A DNA stretch of 39,001 nucleotides, taken from Cetobacterium sp. ZOR0034. Its GTDB lineage: Bacteria > Fusobacteriota > Fusobacteriia > Fusobacteriales > Fusobacteriaceae. Numbering within the stretch: the first letter of the stretch is position 1; every line of letters begins with the position of its first letter. A program made the translations under genes and the position numbers. The notes below the pieces were generated by a model. It did no database searches. It had not been told where the DNA came from and was given only the letters and a program-made list of their open reading frames with translations. This document shows positions 16,809-25,547 of the stretch, piece by piece. The stretch lies in NCBI RefSeq assembly GCF_000799075.1, contig NZ_JTLI01000067.1, positions 1 to 39,001 of the forward strand, written 5' to 3'.

Positions 16809-17033
16809 TTACTTATTTGCCTCAATGTAGTTTACAACATCTTGTACAGTTTTTATTTTTTCTGCATCTGTATCAGGAATTTCTACGTCGAACTCCTCTT
16901 CGAAAGCCATTATTAATTCAACTGTATCTAATGAATCCGCTCCTAAATCCTCAACGAAGTTCGCTTCTAAAGTTACTTGATCTGCGTCTACTCCTAATTG
17001 CTCTACAACTATTTCTCTTATTTTATCTAACAT
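16809..17033 (-). CDS. acpP: acyl carrier protein
   Basis: Carries growing acyl chains on a phosphopantetheine arm attached to S34 in the GADSLD motif. It is a 74-residue acidic four-helix protein, the standard size. It has its own promoter and a strong AGGAGG site, fitting the high dose needed. It lies between fabD and fabF. Confidence 0.97.
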   Translation of the reverse strand: MLDKIREIVVEQLGVDADQVTLEANFVEDLGADSLDTVELIMAFEEEFDVEIPDTDAEKIKTVQDVVNYIEANK

Positions 17034-17070
17034 ATGTTTTCCTCCTGATTTTTTTATTATTTATATTAAT

Positions 17071-17099
17071 ATATTAGCAAATTTAATATATTTTTTCAA
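17071..17099 (-). promoter_or_regulatory. internal promoter of acpP
   Basis: On the minus strand, TTGAAA (17099-17094), a 17-base spacer and TAATAT (17076-17071). Confidence 0.6.
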
Positions 17100-17117
17100 G
17101 TTTTATAATCTTTTAGA

Positions 17118-18023
17118 TTACACTAAATCTGAAAGCTTTTCGATATTGATCACTTCGATCTCTTTATCGATTTTTTTGATTAAACCATTCAATACTTTTC
17201 CTGGTCCAATCTCATATATCTTTGTTACACCTGCTGCTTTTAATGTTGTAATTGTGTCTACCCATTTTACAGGTCCAAAGCTTTGTCTATACAGTTCATC
17301 TTTTAAGTCTTCAACCGAAGTTATCTCTTTAGCTGTTGTATTAGCGATTAAAACTACTTCTGAATTCTTAAATTCGAATCCTTCTAACGCTTCTTTTAAA
17401 ATCTCTCCTGCCGGCTTCATTAGACTTGAATGGAATGGTCCTGAAACAGCTAACTCCATAGCTCTTCTTGCTCCTGCTTCCTTTAATACTATACAAGCAC
17501 TTCCTATAGCTTCCTTTTCTCCAGCTATTACAGTTTGTTTCGGTTCATTGAAGTTTACTGCCTCAACAACCCCAGCTACACCCTTTAAAGTCTCAACTAT
17601 TACATCTGAATCAAGTCCTAATATCGCTGCCATAGTTCCAGCTACCTCAGCTGACACTTTACTCATAGCCGCTCCTCTTAAAGATGTTAACTTTACTGCA
17701 TCCTCCATTGATAAAAATCCAGCTGACCCAACAGCTGCATACTCTCCTACAGAGTGTCCTGCTACGAAATTTGGTACAATACCTTTCTCTCTTAGTAGTT
17801 TCTCTAAAACTAAGCTCATTGCAACGATAGCTGGTTGAGTATTTTTAGTATCTTTTAACTCCTCTTCACTACCTTCAAACATCACTTTTTTTAAATCAAA
17901 ATCTAAGCTAGAAAATATTTTATCAAACTCACTTTTAGCTAAATCGTTATTCTCATAAAGTTCTTTTCCCATTCCAACATATTGCGTTCCTTGTCCTGGA
18001 AAAACAAAAGCTATTTTACTCAT
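17118..18023 (-). CDS. fabD: malonyl-CoA:ACP transacylase
   Basis: Transfers malonyl from CoA to ACP. The 301-residue protein begins IAFVFPGQGTQYVGMG and has the nucleophile motif GHSVG (89-93, S91). The catalytic histidine is in SGPFHSSLM and a late glutamine-rich segment is IYEIGPGKVL. I set the start at 18023 with GGAG five bases upstream. An upstream in-frame start at 18050 has no ribosome site. Confidence 0.95.
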   Translation of the reverse strand: MSKIAFVFPGQGTQYVGMGKELYENNDLAKSEFDKIFSSLDFDLKKVMFEGSEEELKDTKNTQPAIVAMSLVLEKLLREKGIVPNFVAGHSVGEYAAVGSAGFLSMEDAVKLTSLRGAAMSKVSAEVAGTMAAILGLDSDVIVETLKGVAGVVEAVNFNEPKQTVIAGEKEAIGSACIVLKEAGARRAMELAVSGPFHSSLMKPAGEILKEALEGFEFKNSEVVLIANTTAKEITSVEDLKDELYRQSFGPVKWVDTITTLKAAGVTKIYEIGPGKVLNGLIKKIDKEIEVINIEKLSDLV

Positions 18024-18060
18024 ATTAACTCCTTTTTTTATAAATAACACATGTTTTTTT

Positions 18061-18089
18061 AATATACCATATTCTTTTTCTTATGTCAA
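18061..18089 (-). promoter_or_regulatory. internal promoter of fabD
   Basis: On the minus strand, consensus TTGACA (18089-18084), a 17-base spacer and TATATT (18066-18061). I see no recognisable fatty-acid regulator site here. Confidence 0.7.
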
Positions 18090-18097
18090 TTTTAAAT

Positions 18098-19090
18098 TTA
18101 GTAAGACCATTTTAATATCATAGAAGCGTACGTTAACCCCGCTCCAAATCCAGTTAAAGCTATTGTATCTCCCTTTTTTACAAGACCTTTTTCCAATGCT
18201 TCTCCTAACGCTAACCCGATTGATGCAGATGATGTATTTCCATATTTATTTAAGTTTAAATAGAACTTTTCCATTGGAATCTCTAATCTTTTTGATGCTG
18301 CTTCTATTATTCTACTATTAGCTTGATGTGGGAATACCATGTCTAAATCGCTTGGAGTTAATCCCGCTGCTTCTAAAGCTTCTAAAGTTGCCTTTGGTAA
18401 AGCTTTAACCGCAAATTTAAATACATCTTGCCCTTTCATTTGTAAGAAGTTTGATCTCTCTTCTAAAACTTCTTGACTTAAAGGTTTTCTAGTTCCTCCT
18501 GCTGGAGTTCTTAATGCACCTTTCACATCCGCTTCTGCTCCTAAGAATTGTGATATCATTCCATATCCATCTTCTACTTCTGCTACAACTGCTGCTGCTG
18601 CTCCATCACCAAATAATACACAAGTATTTCGATCTTGCATATCTACACACTTCGAAAGAACTTCTGCACCTATAACTAAAACTTTTTTATTCATTCCTGA
18701 TACAACTAATGCTTTTGCCATAGTTAAAGCATATACAAATCCACTACAAGCCGCATTTATATCTACTGCCGCAGCATTTACAGCACCTATTAACTCTTGA
18801 ACAACACAAGCCGTACTTTGAATTGGATAATCAGGCGTAGTTGTTGCTAAAATTATCATATCTATATCTTCTACAGGAACTCCTGCTTTTTCTAAAGCTA
18901 CTTTTGCTGCCTCAGCTCCTAAATCAGATGTAGCTTGAGTTTCACTAGCAAATCTTCTTTCTTCTATACCAGTTCTAGTTCTAATCCACTCATCTGTTGT
19001 ATCTATAATTTTTTCAAAATCAAAATTTGTCATTACATTCTCTGGAACATAAGTTCCTAATCCTATTATACCTACATTTTTAAGCTTCAT
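18098..19090 (-). CDS. fabH: beta-ketoacyl-ACP synthase III
   Basis: Starts fatty acid synthesis by condensing acetyl-CoA with malonyl-ACP. Its 330 residues carry the catalytic triad: C115 (INAACSGFVYA), the histidine in FPHQANSRI, and the asparagine in NKYGNTSSAS. It overlaps plsX by 11 bases, so the two are translationally coupled. Confidence 0.96.
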   Translation of the reverse strand: MKLKNVGIIGLGTYVPENVMTNFDFEKIIDTTDEWIRTRTGIEERRFASETQATSDLGAEAAKVALEKAGVPVEDIDMIILATTTPDYPIQSTACVVQELIGAVNAAAVDINAACSGFVYALTMAKALVVSGMNKKVLVIGAEVLSKCVDMQDRNTCVLFGDGAAAAVVAEVEDGYGMISQFLGAEADVKGALRTPAGGTRKPLSQEVLEERSNFLQMKGQDVFKFAVKALPKATLEALEAAGLTPSDLDMVFPHQANSRIIEAASKRLEIPMEKFYLNLNKYGNTSSASIGLALGEALEKGLVKKGDTIALTGFGAGLTYASMILKWSY

Positions 19091-20096
19091 TGTTTCCTCC
19101 TTCGCTTTGTTTCATAACCTCTGTTAATCTATCTATAAATTTGTCTTCTGCAAACTTATTGGCAACCTTTAAAGCATTTTTAATCCCTTTCGCCGACGAA
19201 TTTCCGTGAGCCTTTATCGATATTCCATTTATACCTAAAAATAGTGCTCCACCATATTCTGAAGAATCTAATTTGGTTTTCAATTTTTTTAAAATAGGCA
19301 TCAATAAAAGTGCTCCTATTTTTCCTAAAAGACTTTTTCCTATCTCCTCTTTCAAAATAGAAAATATAAATTTGGCCGTTCCTTCAGCTGTTTTTAGTAC
19401 CATATTTCCTGTGAATCCATCCGCGACAATGACATCTACTTCTCCATCCATCATCTCTCTACTCTCTATATTCCCAGCAAAATTAATATCGTTATTATTT
19501 TTCAACAAATTGAAGGCTTCTCTGGTGATTTCATTTCCCTTTCCCTCTTCTGTTCCAATATTTAATAATCCAACTTTTGGATTGCTTACTCCAAACATCT
19601 CTTCATAATAAAGAGAACCCATTGTTGCGAACTGATTTACAAACTCCGGTCTACAATCAGCATTAGCTCCAACATCCATTAAAACTATATCTCTTTTTTT
19701 ACTAGGGAATATCGTCGTAATAGCTGGTCTTAAAACACCTTTTATCCTTCTCAACTTCAATTGACTTGCACTTATTAGTGCACCTGTATTTCCTGCTGAT
19801 ACCGATGCTTGAGCCTCTCCTGATTTAACTAGCTCTAACATTCTATTCATAGAGGCATCTTTTTTTGTTCGAACTGCCGTCATAGGATCATCTGTCATCT
19901 CTATAACTTCTCTCGCATCAAAAATCTCTACTCTGTTTTTATCGTATGTATATTTCTTTAACTCTTCTTCTATTTTTTCTTTCTGTCCAACTAAAATCAC
20001 AGTCAAATTTTGTAATTCCTCTAAAGCTTGAACTGCTCCCTTAACTGTTTCAAGAGGTGCAAAATCTCCACCCATGGCATCTAAAGCGATTCTCAT
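19080..20096 (-). CDS. plsX: phosphate acyltransferase PlsX
   Basis: Converts acyl-ACP to acyl-phosphate, the first step of PlsX-PlsY phosphatidic acid synthesis. Its 338 residues begin RIALDAMGGDFAPLETVKGA, the family signature, and include LMDVGANADCRPE and VADGFTGNMVLKT. An extended -10 (TGCTATAAT, minus strand, 20140-20132) stands in the 101-base gap after rpmF, so some transcription may start here. Confidence 0.95.
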   Translation of the reverse strand: MRIALDAMGGDFAPLETVKGAVQALEELQNLTVILVGQKEKIEEELKKYTYDKNRVEIFDAREVIEMTDDPMTAVRTKKDASMNRMLELVKSGEAQASVSAGNTGALISASQLKLRRIKGVLRPAITTIFPSKKRDIVLMDVGANADCRPEFVNQFATMGSLYYEEMFGVSNPKVGLLNIGTEEGKGNEITREAFNLLKNNNDINFAGNIESREMMDGEVDVIVADGFTGNMVLKTAEGTAKFIFSILKEEIGKSLLGKIGALLLMPILKKLKTKLDSSEYGGALFLGINGISIKAHGNSSAKGIKNALKVANKFAEDKFIDRLTEVMKQSEGGNNEA

Positions 20097-20160
20097 AATT
20101 TCTCCTCAATATATATATATAATTATTAACTATTATAGCATATTTTAAGAAATAAAAAAA

Positions 20161-20181
20161 AGCAAGATTTAACTATCCCGC
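20161..20181 (-). terminator. terminator after rpmF
   Basis: Stem AGCGGGAT/ATCTTGCT with two G-T pairs, flanked by long A and T runs. It partly separates yceD-rpmF from plsX-fabH. Confidence 0.65.
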
Positions 20182-20197
20182 TTTTTTTTATAAGATA

Positions 20198-20380
20198 TTA
20201 CTCTACTTCTGTAGCTAATACTTGCTTTCCGTTGTAATCTCCACATGCAAGACAAATTCTGTGTGGTCTTCTTGGTGATCCACATTTGTCACAAGTTGCT
20301 AAAGTAGAACCTGTTAATGCGTGGTGAGATCTTCTCATGTTTTTCTTAGCTTTTGAAGTTTTCTTCTTAGGTACTGCCAT
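20198..20380 (-). CDS. rpmF: 50S ribosomal protein L32, zinc-binding form
   Basis: A 60-residue large-subunit protein. The N-terminus [16 protein letters not shown] is typical, and two CxxC pairs (CDKCG and CLACG) give the zinc-binding form. It is coupled with yceD upstream, the usual yceD-rpmF order. Confidence 0.97.
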   Translation of the reverse strand: MAVPKKKTSKAKKNMRRSHHALTGSTLATCDKCGSPRRPHRICLACGDYNGKQVLATEVE

Positions 20381-20416
20381 CTTAGTTTCCCTCCTAATAC
20401 AATCATATTTAAAAAT

Positions 20417-20899
20417 TTAAAATTTTATGTCTAATAATTGCTGCCACCTAGGGTCAACGTCATCTTTCGAGTATTTTTCTACTTCAGAAGTATCTGAACA
20501 CTCTGGAAGACATGCCTCATATTGTGACAAATCAAGTATTATATATTCTCTTACCAGATCAGAGATATTTATCTCGCTATTTAAAGCTTCTTCAAAGTGT
20601 TTATCACCAAACTCTTCCTCTGGCTTCAGGCTTGAAGTATACTTAGAATACTCTTTTGGATCTAGATATTCTGCTCTAAAATCTCCTTGGATTAAAGGCT
20701 CTATCTCCGTAAGACATCTAACACATTCTAACCTTAGTACTGTTCTATAAGATCCTTCAACTACATAACCATTATCGTCTTTAAAAGCTCTTCCTCTAAT
20801 AGTTACACCTTCTGGAGTATCTATAGAATCTATAGTTTTTTCAACATAATCAAAGGTAACCTCTGATTCATTAATAATTTCACTAAGCTTTATTATCAA
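20417..20899 (-). CDS. yceD: YceD/DUF177-family protein
   Basis: A 160-residue conserved protein found upstream of rpmF in many bacteria and linked to 23S rRNA and ribosome maturation. The family core is visible at LRLECVRCLTEIEPLIQGDFRAEY, with a CxxC pair, and at the acidic stretch INISDLVREYIILDL followed by CLPEC. The start is a TTG at 20899 with AAGGAGG six bases upstream. Its promoter is at 20932-20960. Confidence 0.88.
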   Translation of the reverse strand: MIIKLSEIINESEVTFDYVEKTIDSIDTPEGVTIRGRAFKDDNGYVVEGSYRTVLRLECVRCLTEIEPLIQGDFRAEYLDPKEYSKYTSSLKPEEEFGDKHFEEALNSEINISDLVREYIILDLSQYEACLPECSDTSEVEKYSKDDVDPRWQQLLDIKF

Positions 20900-20931
20900 T
20901 GTTATCCTCCTTATAATTACAATACCTTAAT

Positions 20932-20960
20932 ATTTTACTAGTTTTTTTAGAGGTTGTCAA
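20932..20960 (-). promoter_or_regulatory. promoter of the yceD-rpmF-fab block, embedded in a palindrome
   Basis: On the minus strand, TTGACA (20960-20955), a 17-base spacer and TAAAAT (20937-20932). The -35 lies inside one arm of an 11-base inverted repeat (about 20950-20979; AGGTTGTTAAG, gap, CTTGACAACCT). That could be an operator or the end of ychF transcription. Confidence 0.65.
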
Positions 20961-20989
20961 GTAATTTTTCTTAACAACCTTTTATAATT

Positions 20990-22084
20990 TTATACGTTAA
21001 ATAAAAACTCCATTAAGTCTCCATCTTTAACGATGTACTCTTTCCCTTCTAGTCTAAGAACTCCTGCTTCTTGAGCTCCTTTCCATCCAGAATACTTTAT
21101 GAAATCTTCATATCCTACAACTTTCGCTCTAATAAATCCTCTTTCGAAATCTGTATGAATCTCTCCAGCTGCCTTTGGTGCTGTATCTCCGATTCTTATA
21201 GTCCAAGCTCTTACTTCTTTAACTCCAGCCGTGAAATAAGTTTGTAGTCCTAATAACTTAAATCCAGCTCTTATCAATCTGTTTAATCCTGGTTCTTCTA
21301 CTCCTAAAGCTTCTAAGAACTCTTTCTTGTCCTCGTCTTCCATCTCTTGTAACTCAGATTCAACTCTTGCAGATACTACTACTACTTCCGCTCCTAAGTT
21401 AGCTGCATAATCTTTTACTCTTTCAACATATTCATTTCCTGTTGCTAAGTCGTCTTCTGAAACATTAGCTGCGAACATCATTGGTTTCTGAGTTAAAAGT
21501 TGGTAAGTTCTTATTAACTCTTGCTCTTCTGGTGTTAAAATTAAAGTTTTTAACATTTTATATTCATCTAAGTGTGCTTTACACTTTTCTAAAACTGGCA
21601 TTAAAACCATAGCTTCTTTATTTTTAGATTTAAATAACTTTGATTGTTTCTCGATAGCTTTTTCGATAGTTTCCATATCAGCTAAGATTAACTCTCCATT
21701 TATTATTTCGATATCTCTTATTGGATCTACACTTCCACTTACGTGAATGATATTTTCATCTTCAAAACATCTAACAACTTGACATATTGCAGCTGTAGTT
21801 CTGATATTTGATAAGAATTTGTTTCCTAACCCTTCACCTTTTGCTGCTCCTTCAACTAAACCAGCTATATCTACGAATTCAACTGTTGCATTTTGAACTC
21901 TTTGAGGATTAATTATTTTTGATAACTCATCTAATCTTGAATCTGGAACTGTTACCATTCCAACATTTGGTTCTATTGTACAAAACGGGTAGTTTGCCGC
22001 TTCCGCTGCTCCAGCTTTTGTTATTGCATTAAACAGAGTTGACTTTCCAACATTTGGAAGTCCTACTATTCCTATACCTATCAT
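20990..22084 (-). CDS. ychF: redox-regulated ATPase YchF (Obg family)
   Basis: A 364-residue P-loop NTPase that prefers ATP and associates with ribosomes and stress responses. Walker A is GLPNVGKST (8-16). The switch region [20 protein letters not shown] is followed by a coiled segment and a C-terminal TGS domain ending in [16 protein letters not shown] preference comes from the degenerate NxxE-type specificity motif known for the family (here AANVSEDDL). It is monocistronic with its own promoter. Confidence 0.95.
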   Translation of the reverse strand: MIGIGIVGLPNVGKSTLFNAITKAGAAEAANYPFCTIEPNVGMVTVPDSRLDELSKIINPQRVQNATVEFVDIAGLVEGAAKGEGLGNKFLSNIRTTAAICQVVRCFEDENIIHVSGSVDPIRDIEIINGELILADMETIEKAIEKQSKLFKSKNKEAMVLMPVLEKCKAHLDEYKMLKTLILTPEEQELIRTYQLLTQKPMMFAANVSEDDLATGNEYVERVKDYAANLGAEVVVVSARVESELQEMEDEDKKEFLEALGVEEPGLNRLIRAGFKLLGLQTYFTAGVKEVRAWTIRIGDTAPKAAGEIHTDFERGFIRAKVVGYEDFIKYSGWKGAQEAGVLRLEGKEYIVKDGDLMEFLFNV

Positions 22085-22120
22085 CTTAGAGATTCCTCCT
22101 GAAATTTTATTTTACTTTAG

Positions 22121-22149
22121 ATTTTACCACATCTCTAACCTTTTGTAAA
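22121..22149 (-). promoter_or_regulatory. promoter of ychF
   Basis: On the minus strand, TTTACA (22149-22144), a 17-base spacer and TAAAAT (22126-22121). Confidence 0.6.
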
Positions 22150-22150
22150 T

Positions 22151-22186
22151 AAAAAAACCCTCACTTTATATGGTGAGAGTTTTTAT
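22151..22186. terminator. terminator after the lysine-riboswitch transporter
   Basis: Stem ACTCTCAC/GTGAGGGT with flanking A and T runs, just after the transporter stop codon. Confidence 0.85.
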
Positions 22187-22189
22187 TTT

Positions 22190-23674
22190 CTATGCCTCTT
22201 CAGCTACACAGCTAGTTTGTGTAGATTTTTTCAATCTTACTTTTGGTTCACTTGGTAATCCAAATCTTGGTATCAATCTATCTAATCCTGTCAATGTTGC
22301 AATTAGTATTGTTGAAACTGCTATTAAAGCTAAGAAGTTATATTTAATAATATCCATAGCTGTAAAGTTGTATAGTGGATAAACTGCTTGAGCAATTCCT
22401 AAGTAGAATCCTATATAAACATGCCAAGGTATTAATTGAGATCCAAATACTCCTAATGCATCACTAAATGTTGCATTTCTAAGTCTTAATGTTTCTATAT
22501 CCTCTTCTGAACCTTCTACATTTTTCTCAACAATCTCTCTAATGATTGGTCCCATAGTTACTATTTGTGCCATCTCATCAGCTAATCCTGCATTTCCTAA
22601 GATTGATAATAATCCATTACAGAACATTAATTGTCTTACATTTCTTGATACTTTTACTACTATATTAGATAGTGGTCTAAATGCATCCATCAATTTCATT
22701 ATTCCACCGAAAGCTGCAACCCACATCATCATTACAATTACCCAAGAACCCGCTCCTTCAAATCCAGAGTAAAGTAAATCTAAAAATGCTCCAGTATTTT
22801 CAACTGTTCCAGCTATTAATCCCAATCCGTAAGCTGAGAATATTCCAATAAACAAACAAAGTAGTGTTGTTAATCCTTTGAAAGCTGCTATTAAAACAAG
22901 CACTAAAGGTATTATCATATATGTTGGAACACCATCTTTAACTTGATTTAAAAGTGTAACTGCTGACTCTCTCTTTTCAGCTAGAACTGTCCAAACCTCT
23001 TCTGGTATCTGACCAATCGCTGTTGCTGCATCCCCAGTTGTTGTTGGTAATCCCATCGAAACTCCAGCAATATAGAATGCTACTATTCCTAGAAGTAAAA
23101 CTAATCCTGACCAATATCCTTGATGTCTAATTCTTTTTATAACTTCAACTTTTTGAATTCCAGAACTAACTATAGTTGTATCAGATATAAGTCCTATATT
23201 ATCTCCGAAACATGCCCCTCCTGCTATCGCTCCAACTGTTAAAGCTATATTTCCACCAACAATATGGTTAAGCCATAAAAATATCGGTGCACACGCTGCA
23301 AATGTTCCCCAGCTTGTTCCTGTTGCTATAGATAATACTGATGTAACAACTATTCCTACAACTGCTACAGTTCTTCCTGTAAGTCCAACATTCAATGCTA
23401 AGTTTATAATTGAAGCCCCTACTCCAGTTGACATAAATACTTCAGCCATTGCATAAGCTACCATCAATATAAAGAATGCTACTTGCATCTCTTTTGCATT
23501 ATTTATTACTGCCTCTATTATATCATTCACTTTTTTCTTCTCTACAAATCCTGCTACAAGTGCTGCATAAACTGTTGCTATAGGTGCTGCTATAAGAGCG
23601 TCATATCCCATAAACATAAGTGCTGCCAATACTGCTACTGGACTTAATTTCAATAGTTCAATTATTGTGTTCAT
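22190..23674 (-). CDS. NhaC-family transporter, probable lysine transporter
   Basis: A 494-residue inner-membrane secondary transporter of the Na+/H+ antiporter NhaC superfamily with about a dozen hydrophobic helices. Family segments include ATGTSWGTFAACAPIF (about 137-152) and GGACFGDNIGLISDTTIVSS (about 171-190). On protein alone it would be called a Na+/H+ antiporter. A full lysine riboswitch and terminator immediately upstream make lysine uptake far more likely. NhaC-like proteins under LYS elements are known as predicted lysine transporters, sometimes named LysW. AGGAGG-like TTGGAGG precedes the ATG. Confidence 0.85.
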   Translation of the reverse strand: MNTIIELLKLSPVAVLAALMFMGYDALIAAPIATVYAALVAGFVEKKKVNDIIEAVINNAKEMQVAFFILMVAYAMAEVFMSTGVGASIINLALNVGLTGRTVAVVGIVVTSVLSIATGTSWGTFAACAPIFLWLNHIVGGNIALTVGAIAGGACFGDNIGLISDTTIVSSGIQKVEVIKRIRHQGYWSGLVLLLGIVAFYIAGVSMGLPTTTGDAATAIGQIPEEVWTVLAEKRESAVTLLNQVKDGVPTYMIIPLVLVLIAAFKGLTTLLCLFIGIFSAYGLGLIAGTVENTGAFLDLLYSGFEGAGSWVIVMMMWVAAFGGIMKLMDAFRPLSNIVVKVSRNVRQLMFCNGLLSILGNAGLADEMAQIVTMGPIIREIVEKNVEGSEEDIETLRLRNATFSDALGVFGSQLIPWHVYIGFYLGIAQAVYPLYNFTAMDIIKYNFLALIAVSTILIATLTGLDRLIPRFGLPSEPKVRLKKSTQTSCVAEEA

Positions 23675-23719
23675 CCTAAAACCTCCAAGTTATTTTTTTA
23701 GTTCCTCTGAAATTTTAGG

Positions 23720-23751
23720 TAAAAAAAACTACCGTATAAAAAATACGGTAG
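23720..23751 (-). terminator. riboswitch-controlled terminator
   Basis: Perfect stem CTACCGTAT/ATACGGTAG followed by eight T residues on the minus strand, between the lysine aptamer and the transporter. CTACC of its 5' arm can pair with GGTAG in the aptamer P1 5' strand. That gives a plausible anti-terminator when lysine is scarce. Confidence 0.85.
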
Positions 23752-23772
23752 CTAATCTGCAAAATATATCAC

Positions 23773-23949
23773 AAATTTTTGGATAGCACAACACTGATTT
23801 CTCAGTGACAGTAGTATAGATATTCTCTATACTCCCAACAAAGACTTTTGACATAATCTCCATTTCGGCAAATTTCCCTTTCTTTTAACATCAACACCTG
23901 TCCGGCTCATTTAAAATACTCATGTTATTTGCAACCTCTACCTAAAATA
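23773..23949 (-). promoter_or_regulatory. lysine riboswitch (L box)
   Basis: On the minus strand the conserved LYS-element blocks appear in order: AGAGGTTGC, GAGCCGGACAGG, AAGGGAAATTTGCCGAAATGG, GGGAGTATA, ACTGTCACTGAG with its complement-rich hairpin, and GCTATCC closing P1 against GGTAG. The 329-base gap between the transporter and gpmI is filled by this element, its promoter and its terminator. By family knowledge lysine binding favours the terminator, so the transporter is made when lysine is low. Confidence 0.95.
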
Positions 23950-23974
23950 TTAAATTGTTCGAAACTTTTAAATT

Positions 23975-24003
23975 ATAGTATCATTATTTGTTTGCGATGT
24001 CAA
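23975..24003 (-). promoter_or_regulatory. promoter of the lysine riboswitch transcript
   Basis: On the minus strand, TTGACA (24003-23998), a 17-base spacer and TACTAT (23980-23975). The -35 abuts the gpmI stop codon region. Confidence 0.75.
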
Positions 24004-25524
24004 TTATTTTTTTATTAAAGAAACACCGTTCATTTCAGCAGGTTTCTCAATATTTAAGATTTCTAACATCGTAGGTGCTACGTCAGCTAGTTTACCGTGG
24101 TTTAACTCACCTTTAAAGTGATTCGAAACGTAGATAAATGGTACTTCATAAGTTGTGTGAGCTGTAAATGGTTGATGAGTTGTTGGATCTTCCATCTTCT
24201 CAGCATTTCCATGGTCAGCTGTAATTAACACAGTTCCATCTAACTCAAGAACTTTATTTACGATAGCTCCTACTCCCTTGTCTACAGCTTGAATAGCTTT
24301 TACAGCTGCATCAAATACACCTGTATGTCCAACCATATCTGGGTTAGCAAAGTTCATTATAATAACATCAAACTTATCAGAGTTTAAAGCCTCTAAAACT
24401 TTAGATGTTAATTCTGGAGCTGACATCTCTGGTTGTAAATCATACGTAGCAACTTTTGGAGAAGCTACAAGTATTCTTTCTTCACCATTGAACTCAGTTT
24501 CTTTTCCTCCATTAAAGAAGAATGTAACATGAGCATACTTTTCTGTCTCAGCTGTTCTTAATTGAGCTAATTTATTAGCAGAAATAACTTCTCCTAACGT
24601 ATTAACGATATCTTTATCTTCATAGATAACTTCAGCATCTATAGTACTTGCATATTGTCTCATGCAGTAGAATTTAGGCTCTAAAGCTTCTCTTTCAAAT
24701 CCTACAAACTCTTTATCAACAAAAGCTCTAGTTATTTGTCTAGCTCTATCTGGTCTATAGTTAAAGTTAACAATTACATCGCCTTTTTTTACTATTCCAT
24801 CTGCTGATAATAAAGCTGGCGCTATAAACTCATCTGTAATATTTGCAGCATAAGACTCTTCAATAACTTCTATAGCTGTTTTATTTGTTACAGGTAACTT
24901 TCCTACGATTGCATCATAAGCTTTTTCTGTTCTATCCCAGTTTGTATCTCTATCCATAGATAAGTATCTTCCAGAGATTGAAGCTATTGTTCCTACACCT
25001 AACTCTTCAGTTTTAGCAACTAAAGCTTTCATGAACTCTAATCCAGATGTTGGAGCTGTATCTCTTCCATCCATGAACGCATGAATATAAACTTTAGTTA
25101 ATCCAGTTTTTTTAGCCATTTCTAATAAACCGAATAAATGATTGATGTGAGAGTGAACTCCTCCATCAGATAAAAGTCCCATGAAGTGGATGCTCTTATC
25201 ATTTTCTTTAGCATAGTTGAACGCTTCTACAACTTTAGCTTTATCGTAAAACTCACCATCTCTGATCTCTTTTGAAATCTCTACAAGTGGTTGATAGATT
25301 ACTCTTCCAGCACCTAAATTTAAGTGCCCTACTTCTGAGTTCCCCATTTGTCCTTCTGGTAATCCTACAGCTTCTCCTGAAGCTTTTATTAATGTATGTG
25401 GATAACTATTAAATAGTCTTTCGAAATTTTCTGGTTTTGCTGTTGCGATAGCATTTTTCTCTTCAGAGTGTGGATTGTATCCCCATCCATCAAGAACCAT
25501 TAACATTAAAGGTTTTTTAGCCAT
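24004..25524 (-). CDS. gpmI: 2,3-bisphosphoglycerate-independent phosphoglycerate mutase
   Basis: Interconverts 3- and 2-phosphoglycerate in glycolysis using two metal ions. It is a 506-residue alkaline-phosphatase superfamily enzyme with N-terminal MVLDGWG, the phosphoserine S63 in GQMGNSEVGH, and C-terminal metal motifs NFANPDMVGHTG and ITADHGNAE. It follows tpiA by 23 bases in a glycolytic pair. Confidence 0.97.
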   Translation of the reverse strand: MAKKPLMLMVLDGWGYNPHSEEKNAIATAKPENFERLFNSYPHTLIKASGEAVGLPEGQMGNSEVGHLNLGAGRVIYQPLVEISKEIRDGEFYDKAKVVEAFNYAKENDKSIHFMGLLSDGGVHSHINHLFGLLEMAKKTGLTKVYIHAFMDGRDTAPTSGLEFMKALVAKTEELGVGTIASISGRYLSMDRDTNWDRTEKAYDAIVGKLPVTNKTAIEVIEESYAANITDEFIAPALLSADGIVKKGDVIVNFNYRPDRARQITRAFVDKEFVGFEREALEPKFYCMRQYASTIDAEVIYEDKDIVNTLGEVISANKLAQLRTAETEKYAHVTFFFNGGKETEFNGEERILVASPKVATYDLQPEMSAPELTSKVLEALNSDKFDVIIMNFANPDMVGHTGVFDAAVKAIQAVDKGVGAIVNKVLELDGTVLITADHGNAEKMEDPTTHQPFTAHTTYEVPFIYVSNHFKGELNHGKLADVAPTMLEILNIEKPAEMNGVSLIKK

Positions 25525-25547
25525 TTTTAAGCCTCCTATTTTTTTGA

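Noticed and set aside
17146-17838. A 230-codon plus-strand open frame opposite fabD
   Set aside because: It is antisense to a clear fabD and has no ribosome site or recognisable domain. It is a shadow of fabD codon use.
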